Part shown: piece after piece, positions 53,534 to 60,592 of the stretch
How positions within the stretch are numbered: position 1 is the first letter of the stretch
How the letters are laid out: every line of letters begins with the position of its first letter
Source: Streptomyces sp. CG 926
GTDB lineage: Bacteria > Actinomycetota > Actinomycetes > Streptomycetales > Streptomycetaceae
Length of the DNA stretch: 64,000 nucleotides
NCBI RefSeq assembly: GCF_003148825.1
Contig: NZ_QGGZ01000006.1
Coordinates: 413,087 to 477,086, forward strand
Direction: 5' to 3'
Program-made: the position numbers and the translations under genes
The notes under the pieces: generated by a model
Seen by the model: only the letters and a program-made list of their open reading frames with translations
Told to the model about the DNA's origin: nothing
Database searches by the model: none

Positions 53534-55018
53534 TCAGGGCCGCCCCTCGGGGTCGTCCCCCACCAACGGCAGCGGATCGGACGGCTCCAGCTCGGGGTCG
53601 TCCACCCGGAAGGTCCGCACCCGGCCGGGCTCCGATCCGGGCCGCTCGAACCGCACGGTCACCCGCCCGACCCCGCTGCCCTGGACCCATCCGGGCCCGT
53701 ACACGGCATGCAGCACGTCGCTCCCGGCCTGCCAGCGCCGCTCGGGGGCCGGCTCGGGCTCCCCGGGCGGCTCCGCGGCCCCGTGGACACCCTCGGCCTC
53801 CACCTCGGCCGTACCGGCCGCCACAGCTCCCGCTCCGGCTCCGTCCGCCCCATCCGTCCTGTCGGCTCCGTCGGTCCCCCCGGTGCCCTCCGACCCCTCC
53901 GGCTTGCCCGACCCGTCCGTACCGTCCGACCCGTCCGGCTCAGCGGCGAGCGACTGCGCGAACAGGTCCTCCTGCGTGTAGTCCGCCAGCCCGCTCACGC
54001 CGACTCCCAGCAGCCGCACCCCGCCCGTGGTGTCCACGCCCTCCAGCAGCCGCGCCGCCGCCTCCCGCACCACGGCCGGGTCGTCCGTCGGCCCCCGCAG
54101 GGTCTCGGACCGGGTCAGCGTGGAGAAGTCGTACCGGCGGACCTTGAGCACGATCGTGCGCCCGGAGTGCCCCGACTCCCGCAGCCGCCGCACGCACCGG
54201 TCGGCGAGCCGCTGCACCTCACCGCGGATCCTGACCCGGTCGTGCAGGTCCACGTCGAAGGTGTCCTCGACCGACACCGACTTCGCGTCCCGCTCGGCGA
54301 CCACCGGCCGGTCGTCCAGTCCGAGCGCCATCCGGTACAGCCCGGCACCGGCCGAGCGGCCGACCATCCGGACCAGCTCGTCCTCCCCGGCCTCCGCCAG
54401 CTCGCCCACCGTGGTGATCCCGGCACGGCGCAGGTGCTCGCCCGTGGCGGGCCCCACCCCGGGCAGGGTCCGTACCGACATCGGAGCGAGCAGCTCGCGC
54501 TCCGTCCCCGGCTCGATCAGCAGCAGCCCGGCCGGCTTGGCCTCCTCGGAGGCCACCTTGGCCAGCATCTTCGACCCGGCCAGCCCCACCGACCCACTGA
54601 GCCCCGTGGCGGCCCTGATGTCCGCCCGCAGCCGCTCGCCCGTCTCCCGGGCGCTGCGCGCGTCGAAGGCCACCCCGCCCGCCTCCAGGTCCACGAAGGC
54701 CTCGTCCAGGCTCAGGGGCTCCACCAGGGGCGACAGCTCGCGCAGCAGGGCCATCACCACGTCGCTGACCTGCCGGTAGAGACTGAAGCGGGGGATCAGG
54801 TACGCGCCGTTCGGGCAGAGCCGCCGCGCCTGGCCCATCGGCATCGCGGAGTGCACCCCGAAGCGCCTGGCCTCGTACGAGGCCGTGGCGACGACGCCGC
54901 GCGGCCCGAGACCGCCGACGATGACGGCCTTGCCGCGCAGGCTCGGCTTCGACGCCTGTTCCACGGAGGCGTAGAAGGCATCCATGTCCAGATGCAGGAT
55001 GGTGGGCGCGGCTCTCAC
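53534..55018 (-). CDS. dinB: DNA polymerase IV with extended C-terminus
   Basis: Y-family polymerase of 494 aa. HLDMDAFYASVE (8-20) and SLDEAFVDLE supply metal ligands; DNA-binding little finger ends about residue 345. A clamp-binding QEDLF follows at about 355-360. After it comes a Gly/Asp/Thr/Glu low-complexity linker (about 370-425) and a terminal domain ALKRW-like RRWQAGSDVLHAVYGPGWVQGSG (about 430-494) reminiscent of an SH3-like module. Translesion synthesis. GTG start; promoter predicts a leaderless mRNA under DNA-damage control. Confidence 0.92.
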   Translation of the reverse strand: MRAAPTILHLDMDAFYASVEQASKPSLRGKAVIVGGLGPRGVVATASYEARRFGVHSAMPMGQARRLCPNGAYLIPRFSLYRQVSDVVMALLRELSPLVEPLSLDEAFVDLEAGGVAFDARSARETGERLRADIRAATGLSGSVGLAGSKMLAKVASEEAKPAGLLLIEPGTERELLAPMSVRTLPGVGPATGEHLRRAGITTVGELAEAGEDELVRMVGRSAGAGLYRMALGLDDRPVVAERDAKSVSVEDTFDVDLHDRVRIRGEVQRLADRCVRRLRESGHSGRTIVLKVRRYDFSTLTRSETLRGPTDDPAVVREAAARLLEGVDTTGGVRLLGVGVSGLADYTQEDLFAQSLAAEPDGSDGTDGSGKPEGSEGTGGTDGADRTDGADGAGAGAVAAGTAEVEAEGVHGAAEPPGEPEPAPERRWQAGSDVLHAVYGPGWVQGSGVGRVTVRFERPGSEPGRVRTFRVDDPELEPSDPLPLVGDDPEGRP

Positions 55019-55024
55019 AGCCCG

Positions 55025-55047
55025 ATGCTGCCCTACGCCACTGACAA
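55025..55047 (-). promoter_or_regulatory. dinB promoter, near-match to the RecA-independent damage motif
   Basis: Minus strand TTGTCAGTG, eight bases (GCGTAGGG), then CAGCAT in place of TANNNT. The -10-like element ends seven bases before the GTG at 55018, so transcripts would be leaderless. First -10 base deviates from consensus. Confidence 0.6.
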
Positions 55048-55061
55048 TGCCTCGGTTCGGG

Positions 55062-55700
55062 TCAGCCGGCCCGGTTGCGTCGGGCGGCCAGCTCGTCCGT
55101 CGGGTTGTGCCGGACCAGGGTCTCGCCGGTGTCCACCCGCTCCCCGTGCAGCTGCGACAACGCGCTCTCGACGTCGCCCCACACCACGCCCACGGCGATG
55201 CCGAAGACGCCCTGCCCGCCCTGGAGCAGGCTCACGACCTGGTCCGGCGAGGTGCACTCGTACACGGTGGCGCCGTCGCTCATCAGCGTCATCCGTTCGA
55301 GGTCCGAGAACCCGCGGTCCTGCAGGTGCTGGACCGCCGTGCGGATGTTCTGCAGCGCCACCCCGGTGTCCAGGAAGCGCTTGACGATCTTGAGGACCAC
55401 GACGTCGCGGAAGCTGTATAGCCGCTGCGTCCCCGTCCCGTGGACGGCCCGCACGCTGGGCTCCACCAGCCCGGTCCGGGCCCAGTAGTCGAGCTGTCGG
55501 TAGGTGATGCCGGCCGCGGCGCATGCCGTCGGCCCGCGGTAGCCGATCTGCTCGGGCTCCGGGTCACCGCTCGCCGGTCCGACCGGCGTCGACTCCGGCT
55601 GACGGCGCGCGGTACCGACCGCACCGCCGCGCAGCGGGTACGGCCCAGCCTCACTCCGTGCGGGGGTACCCCCGGTCGTACCGTCGCCCGTGATCCTCAC
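55062..55700 (-). CDS. MerR-family regulator (Rv1830-like)
   Basis: MerR protein of 212 aa with a Gly/Pro-rich N-terminal extension (residues 1-45). Winged helix about 52-120: YRGPTACAAAGITYRQLDYWARTGLV, then YSFRDVVVLKIVKRFLDTGVALQNI. The C-terminal half forms a conserved effector/dimer domain (LMSDGATVYECTSPDQVVSLLQGGQGVFGIAVG). By position it matches the second MerR gene of the garA-ftsR cluster. GTG start with GGAGGG. A strong promoter overlapped by a 19-bp dyad lies upstream. Confidence 0.88.
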   Translation of the reverse strand: MRITGDGTTGGTPARSEAGPYPLRGGAVGTARRQPESTPVGPASGDPEPEQIGYRGPTACAAAGITYRQLDYWARTGLVEPSVRAVHGTGTQRLYSFRDVVVLKIVKRFLDTGVALQNIRTAVQHLQDRGFSDLERMTLMSDGATVYECTSPDQVVSLLQGGQGVFGIAVGVVWGDVESALSQLHGERVDTGETLVRHNPTDELAARRNRAG

Positions 55701-55722
55701 GCCGACCCTCCGTCCTTGACCT

Positions 55723-55761
55723 GCCCACCTTGAAGGTAGGCAGTCACCAGGGGTGCGTCAA
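55723..55761 (-). promoter_or_regulatory. merR promoter with 19-bp dyad
   Basis: Minus strand -35 TTGACG (55761-55756), 17-bp spacer, -10 TACCTT (55738-55733). A 19-bp dyad GCC-T-ACCTT-C-AAGGT-G-GGC spans 55741-55723 over the -10. Autoregulation by this or a neighbouring MerR protein is inferred. Confidence 0.7.
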
Positions 55762-55770
55762 CGATCGCCA

Positions 55771-55788
55771 CACTCGGCACGCCGAGTG
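55771..55788. promoter_or_regulatory. CACTCGGC-AC-GCCGAGTG dyad
   Basis: Perfect 8-bp arms separated by two bases, 10 bp upstream of the merR -35. Could be a second regulator site or, for the upstream nuclease gene, a terminator; no T-tract decides it. Confidence 0.5.
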
Positions 55789-55880
55789 ATAATCACCCTG
55801 AGAGTGGTTTCCCGTATCCCTTTGCGGGGAAAGGCTAATCGAATGGGCTGAAGATCCCCGAGGACGACGCGGCCGACATC

Positions 55881-56354
55881 TCACTGCGGGCCGGTACCGA
55901 AGTCCTCCGGCGAGATCTGGTCGAGGAACTCGCGGAACTTCTCCACCTCGTCCTCCTGCTCGTCCGGAATGGCGATTCCGGCGTCGTCCAGCACACCATC
56001 ACTGCCGTAGATCGGCGTCCCCGTCCGCAGGGCGAGGGCTATGGCGTCCGAAGGGCGCGCACTCACCTCGACCCCGCTGGCGAAGACGAGCTCCGCGTAG
56101 AAGACGCCCTCCCGCAGATCCGTGATCCGGACCTCGGTGAGCTCCTCGCCGATCGCCTCCAGCACGTCCTTGAACAGGTCGTGCGTCAGCGGTCGGGCAG
56201 GGGCCATCCCCTGCTGCGCGAAGGCAATGGCGGTCGCCTCCCCTGGACCGATCCAGATGGGGAGGTACCGATCGCCTCCCACTTCACGCAGGAGCACGAT
56301 CGGTTGGTTGGAGGGCATTTCCACCCGGACACCCACAACGTCGAGCTCGTTCAC
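55881..56354 (-). CDS. bifunctional nuclease (BFN/DUF151) family protein
   Basis: Protein of 157 aa: DVVGVRVEMPSNQPIVLLREVGGDRYLPIWIGPGEATAIAF (1-50) is the BFN entry motif, followed by RPLTHDLFKDVLEAIG and the conserved SARPSDAIALALRTGTPIY near 100. A C-terminal acidic helix follows (EQEDEVEKFREFLDQ). Family named for a plant nuclease; the bacterial activity is debated. GTG start; a CCTGC-CGA-GCAGG dyad lies upstream. Position equals Rv1829 in the garA cluster. Confidence 0.88.
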   Translation of the reverse strand: MNELDVVGVRVEMPSNQPIVLLREVGGDRYLPIWIGPGEATAIAFAQQGMAPARPLTHDLFKDVLEAIGEELTEVRITDLREGVFYAELVFASGVEVSARPSDAIALALRTGTPIYGSDGVLDDAGIAIPDEQEDEVEKFREFLDQISPEDFGTGPQ

Positions 56355-56405
56355 ACAGCAACCCTAGGACCTGCTCGGCAGGTTTGGGTAGTCGGGCCCC
56401 CCACC

Positions 56406-57170
56406 TCAGGGCAGCCGAACCCCGAGAGCGGTCTGTACGAGGGCCTCGTGGAGCCGTACGGAGAGCCCCGCGAGCTCCTTCAAAGTGGCTTCCGCGTGGG
56501 CCCTGGTCTGTGGATTGCGATGCCTGCGCAGCGGTGCCACGACCTGCTCCACCAGACCCGCCTCGCGGTCGGCGGCGGCCTTCATCGCCCGCAGGTGCCG
56601 CGGCTCCAGCCCGAAGCGGCCCAGATCGGCCACCAGCCGGGCCACCGTGACCGCCTCGGCGTCGAATCCGCCGTCCGCGCCCTCGGCGAGCAGCCCGTAC
56701 GACTCCCACTCGACCAGTTGTGCCTCGTCCACCCCGGCGGCCGCGAGCAGCTCGGCGCGGCCCACACGGGCCACGGTGGGGCGCTCCCGCCCCACTTCGC
56801 CGTAGACGGCCGCCGGTCCGGACGGATCGGCGGAGTCCCCGTGCGCGGTGGGCGCCGGGATGCGGATCTGTTCTCCGCGGGCGAGCGCGTCGAGCTGCTC
56901 GCGGATGACCTTCAGCGGCAGGTAGTGGTCGCGCTGCAGGCGCAGGATGCGAGCGAGCCGCTCCACGTCCTCGGTGCTGAACTTGCGGTATCCCGAAGGT
57001 GTGCGTCGCGGCTCGACCAGTCCTTCCGCTTCCAGGAAACGGATCTTCGAGATGGTGACTTCGGGAAACTCATCACGCAGCGTGGTGAGCACCGTGCCGA
57101 TGCTCACCAGCCGCCCGGAGGTGCCGGCGGTGCCACTTCGCGGGGCACCGCCGGTCGGGGTACGCAGCAT
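56406..57170 (-). CDS. ftsR: FtsR, MerR-like transcription factor
   Basis: MerR-like regulator of 254 aa, FtsR/Rv1828 type. VLTTLRDEFPEVTISKIRFLEAEGLVEPRRTPSGYRKFS (about 27-65) is the winged helix; VERLARILRLQRDHYLPLKVIREQLDAL follows. The second half has a conserved helical domain (LVADLGRFGLEPRHLRAMKAAADREAGLVEQ). In Corynebacterium the homologue activates ftsZ. ATG with GGAAGG upstream; 19-nt gap to the FHA gene means one operon. Confidence 0.87.
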   Translation of the reverse strand: MLRTPTGGAPRSGTAGTSGRLVSIGTVLTTLRDEFPEVTISKIRFLEAEGLVEPRRTPSGYRKFSTEDVERLARILRLQRDHYLPLKVIREQLDALARGEQIRIPAPTAHGDSADPSGPAAVYGEVGRERPTVARVGRAELLAAAGVDEAQLVEWESYGLLAEGADGGFDAEAVTVARLVADLGRFGLEPRHLRAMKAAADREAGLVEQVVAPLRRHRNPQTRAHAEATLKELAGLSVRLHEALVQTALGVRLP

Positions 57171-57189
57171 GGAACCTTCCCTAAAAGGG

Positions 57190-58029
57190 TCAGATGCCCC
57201 GCAGGCTCGCGTAGAAGACCAGCCGGTACTTGCCGATCTGCACCTCGTCGCCGTTCTGCAGGGCGACGGAGTCGATCGGTTCACGGTTCACGTACGTGCC
57301 GTTGAGACTGCCGACATCGGCGACGGTGAAGCCGCCCTCCTGGCCCCGGCGGAACTCGACATGGCGCCGGGAGACGGTGACGTCGTCCAGGAAGATGTCG
57401 CTCTGCGGGTGGCGGCCGGCCGTGGTCAGCTCACCGTCCAGCAGGAATCGACTCCCGGAGTTGGGTCCGCGCCGCACGATGAGCAGAGCGGAACCGGGGG
57501 GCAGCGCTTCCACCGCGGCCTGCGCCTCGGGGGACAGCGAGGAGGACGACACGTGCGGTTGTCCCGACACCTCGGCCTCGTAGGCCTCGAGGCCCGAGAT
57601 CGAGATCGTGGACGTGGTCTCCGAGGCACGCTCCGGCGTCAGACCCGCCCGCAGCGGCGCACCGCAGTTCGAGCAGAACCGACTGGCCGCATCGCTGCGG
57701 TGCCCGCACCTGCTGCAAATCTGCTCGGCCGACATGGACGGCTCCTCGCGCCGCGGGTACCCCGCGGATGCATTGGTGGCATACGGGTCGGGGGCAAACC
57801 CTCCACCCGCACTTGAGGTTGATGGTTCACCGAAACCTATGCGGCCGGTACCAGCAGGGTCAACAGACGACGCGCCGGGGGCACCCGGAACATCACCCGC
57901 GCCGGCGACTTCGTCGCGGAAGAGCGGCCGGTCGCCCTGCCCTTCCACGTCCCCGTGCCCGGCGCGGTGCCGTGCCGCGCCGCCTTCCTCGCGGTTCTTC
58001 TTGCCGAACAACTTCTCAAACAACTTCAC
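57190..58029 (-). CDS. FHA-domain protein, GarA/OdhI-like with zinc-ribbon extension
   Basis: Protein of 279 aa. A basic N-terminus (VKLFEKLFGKK) and disordered Gly/Pro region lead to a zinc ribbon CSRCGHRSDAASRFCSNCG (about 111-130). The phospho-acceptor-like ETTST, as in GarA/OdhI, is near 146. The FHA domain (about 190-275) has GRHPQSDIFLDDVTVSRRH and GSLNGTYVN. In mycobacteria this protein, once phosphorylated, switches glutamate metabolism. The N-terminal zinc ribbon is beyond the compact GarA (about 160 aa). GTG start with AAGGGG. Confidence 0.88.
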   Translation of the reverse strand: MKLFEKLFGKKNREEGGAARHRAGHGDVEGQGDRPLFRDEVAGAGDVPGAPGASSVDPAGTGRIGFGEPSTSSAGGGFAPDPYATNASAGYPRREEPSMSAEQICSRCGHRSDAASRFCSNCGAPLRAGLTPERASETTSTISISGLEAYEAEVSGQPHVSSSSLSPEAQAAVEALPPGSALLIVRRGPNSGSRFLLDGELTTAGRHPQSDIFLDDVTVSRRHVEFRRGQEGGFTVADVGSLNGTYVNREPIDSVALQNGDEVQIGKYRLVFYASLRGI

Positions 58030-58222
58030 GGGCGATTCCCCTTGACCGAAATAGACCCGCCCGTGGGGCAGGACGAACTCCGAATGCAGACACCTGCCGA
58101 CCCGGACATTCTCACAACGTCCGTAACCACCAGACAGTTTCCACCACGCACCGCGACTTCGGTGCGCCGACCCCCCGCAGGCATGCGCCCGCGTGCGCCG
58201 CTCCACTCTTCACTCCGCATCA

Positions 58223-59236
58223 TCACGATGACGACCGAGCGTAGTCAGGCTGCTTCGCAGCCCGCAAGGCATCCACAACGATCTTCGCCGACCGTGTGAC
58301 GGCAACGGTGGCCTGCTCCTTCTCCAACGTCTGGACGACACCACCAGGGATGTTCAGCGCGGGCTCCAGATCCTGGGGCTTGCCGATCACCCTGAACTCA
58401 TAGGGTTGTGTGATCTTCTTACCGTCGATGGCGACCCCGCCGCCCTCGTCCGAGAAGTACGAGCTTGCCACGATGCGCACCCCGTTGATCTGGATCGCCT
58501 CCGCCCCGGCCGCCCGCAACTCCTGCAACGTGTCCAGCAGCTGGTCGGACTGCACCTGACCCGTGGGATCCGTGATCTTCAGCGTGATGCCCGGCCCCTG
58601 AGCTGCCACGGTACCGGCCAGGATGCCGAGTTGGCGTTCCTTCTCGACGGTCTGCTTGCGGGCCTCTTCGGCCTGGTCCGAGCTGCTCTCCAGCTCCTTG
58701 CGCTGGTCCTCCAGACGCTGCTTCTCGTCCTCCAGGCGCTTGGTCCGCCCGTCGAGCTCGTCGAGGATCCGTACGAGGTCCTCCTGGCGGGCCCCGCGCA
58801 GCGCGCTGGAGTCGCTGTTGGACCGGACCTGGATCGCCAGACCGAGGCCCAGGACGAACAGGAGCAGGGCGACGATCAGTTGCGCCCGACTCACCCGCGG
58901 GGGCCACAGCCCGGCCGCGAGCCGCTGCCGACCCGTCTCCTCGGGCTGCGCCGGCGCCTCCTCGGCAGGCCCCGAGGGCTCCGGCGCCCGCGGGGGCTGC
59001 GCGGGCTCGGAGGACCGCGGCGGCTTCGGGGCCTGCGGGTACTGCGGGGGCTGCGGCTGTGGGGAATGCGGGACCTGCGGAGGCTGCGGGGCCTGCGGCT
59101 GCTCAGGAGACTTCTGAGGCTCAGGGGCCTTCTGGGGCTCGGTCGACTTCTGAGGCTCGGAAGGCTTCTGGGGCTCCGGCGGCCGGCCCGTGCCCCCCGG
59201 CTCCTCAGGGATGTCGTTCGTACTCATCGGCCTCAC
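58223..59236 (-). CDS. DUF881 membrane protein, Pro/Gln/Glu-rich N-terminus
   Basis: Protein of 337 aa with DUF881. Residues 1-110 are PEPQK-type repeats on the cytoplasmic side, one membrane helix at about 119-138 (LIVALLLFVLGLGLAIQV), a coiled coil (about 150-200) and the extracellular DUF881 domain (about 210-330; GPGITLKITDP, AIQINGVRIVASSYFSD). GTG overlaps the sbp stop by 4 nt; ATG 9 nt further on is an alternative start. Linked to envelope and division in actinomycetes. Confidence 0.87.
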   Translation of the reverse strand: MRPMSTNDIPEEPGGTGRPPEPQKPSEPQKSTEPQKAPEPQKSPEQPQAPQPPQVPHSPQPQPPQYPQAPKPPRSSEPAQPPRAPEPSGPAEEAPAQPEETGRQRLAAGLWPPRVSRAQLIVALLLFVLGLGLAIQVRSNSDSSALRGARQEDLVRILDELDGRTKRLEDEKQRLEDQRKELESSSDQAEEARKQTVEKERQLGILAGTVAAQGPGITLKITDPTGQVQSDQLLDTLQELRAAGAEAIQINGVRIVASSYFSDEGGGVAIDGKKITQPYEFRVIGKPQDLEPALNIPGGVVQTLEKEQATVAVTRSAKIVVDALRAAKQPDYARSSS

Positions 59237-59565
59237 GCCCGGAACACGTGCCGGCGGATGGCCGCGGCGTTGGAGAAGATGCGGATGCCGAGGACCACGA
59301 CGACGCCCGTGGACAGCTGCGAACCGACCCCCAGCTTGTCACCGAGGAAGACGATCAGCGCGGCGACGACCACGTTCGACAGGAACGACACCACGAAGAC
59401 CTTGTCCACGAAGATGCCGTCCAGCATCGCGCGCAGGCCGCCGAACACCGCGTCCAGCGCCGCCACGACGGCGATCGGCAGATATGGCTCCACCACGGCC
59501 GGCACTTCGGGCCGGACCAGAAGTCCGGCCACCACTCCGGCCAAGAGGCCCAGTACCGCGATCAC
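59233..59565 (-). CDS. sbp: small basic protein family (DUF1290)
   Basis: Protein of 110 aa, three hydrophobic segments (about 3-22, 28-50, 55-80) with PYLPIAVVAALDAVFGGLRA and a basic C-terminus RRHVFRA. Always found between DUF881 genes in Gram-positives. Translation is coupled on both sides: GTG overlaps the upstream DUF881 stop, and its own stop overlaps the downstream GTG. Confidence 0.87.
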   Translation of the reverse strand: MIAVLGLLAGVVAGLLVRPEVPAVVEPYLPIAVVAALDAVFGGLRAMLDGIFVDKVFVVSFLSNVVVAALIVFLGDKLGVGSQLSTGVVVVLGIRIFSNAAAIRRHVFRA

Positions 59566-60461
59566 GATGCACCCTTCTGCTGCTCTGCCGGTGTAGCTGT
59601 ACGTACGGTCAGACTCGACGCGGCGGGCAGCCGCAGGTCGTCCGCCGGGGACAGGGCAGAACGGATCCCGTAGCTCTCCTGCAGCACGTGCAGGTACTGT
59701 CCGTCCGCCGAGTCCTGGAAGTTCGTGCCGAGCCGCTTCTTGTCCCCCACCGCCAGCACTTCGTACGGCGGTACCAGCGGCCTGTTGTCGACCAGTATCG
59801 CGTCACCCGCGGCCCTGATGGCCGACAGTTCCGTCAGCCGCTGGCCGTTGATGGAGATGGCCTCCGCCCCGGACTGCCACAGCCCGTTGACGATCTTCTG
59901 CATGTCCCGGTCACGGAGCCGGCCGGTGTCCGAGAAGCCCGAGCTCTCGCGCGGTTTGCCACCGCCCCCCGACGAAGCGCCCTTGGCGTCGTCCACCACC
60001 AGCTTGATCCCCGGCCCGCGGACCTCCGTGGCACCTGCCAGCAGGGCCACGAGGTCACCCTGACCCCCTCCGGGCTGCTTGAGCGCCGCACGCTGGCGGG
60101 CCGCGACATCCGTCCTGAGGCGGTCGATGTCACGCTCCAGGCCGTGCGTGCGGTCGTCCGCCCGCTCCACCCGGTCGATCAGTTCCTGACGCTCCTTGGC
60201 CAGCACCGGCGCCGCTATCCGCGCCTCGGCCGCACCGAGCGTGACGACCATGGCGGTGACGACGAGGCCGGCGGCGAGTCCCAGTTTGGCCTTGAGGCTA
60301 CGTGGCAGGCCCGCCGTGCCGTCCGCCTCGCGCCGGGCCGCGGCTTCCGCGTAGCCCTCGTCGAGACTGTGGTCCATCACGTGCGTCAGCAGCGACATGG
60401 AGGCGTCCGGGCGCGCAGGGGCCGGAGACGCCGTAGTCCGGTTGTGGGGCGGCTGCGACAT
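59562..60461 (-). CDS. DUF881 membrane protein
   Basis: Protein of 299 aa with a cytoplasmic N-terminus, one membrane helix (about 67-90, LGLAAGLVVTAMVVTLGAA), a coiled coil (ELIDRVERADDRTHGLERDIDRLR) and DUF881 domain (about 135-285: GPGIKLVVDD, AEAISINGQRLTE). The ATG at 60461 is used; an ATG 9 nt upstream is equally possible. First gene of the DUF881-sbp-DUF881 chain. Confidence 0.86.
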   Translation of the reverse strand: MSQPPHNRTTASPAPARPDASMSLLTHVMDHSLDEGYAEAAARREADGTAGLPRSLKAKLGLAAGLVVTAMVVTLGAAEARIAAPVLAKERQELIDRVERADDRTHGLERDIDRLRTDVAARQRAALKQPGGGQGDLVALLAGATEVRGPGIKLVVDDAKGASSGGGGKPRESSGFSDTGRLRDRDMQKIVNGLWQSGAEAISINGQRLTELSAIRAAGDAILVDNRPLVPPYEVLAVGDKKRLGTNFQDSADGQYLHVLQESYGIRSALSPADDLRLPAASSLTVRTATPAEQQKGAS

Positions 60462-60571
60462 GCCGCACATCGTCGCATGTCGGCAGCGCACTCACCCAAT
60501 GCGCCCATCCGGTGGGCCGGGCCGGCACTCGCCGCACCCGCCCACCGGACGTACGCCCTACGTCATCGCAC

Positions 60572-60592
60572 GCCGGGCACTCAGTGCCCGGC
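60572..60592 (-). terminator. hairpin overlapping the stop codon of the nucleotidyltransferase gene
   Basis: Perfect 10-bp arms GCCGGGCACT/AGTGCCCGGC around a single C; the stem contains the stop codon at 60581-60583. It would partly isolate the DUF881 operon. Confidence 0.5.
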
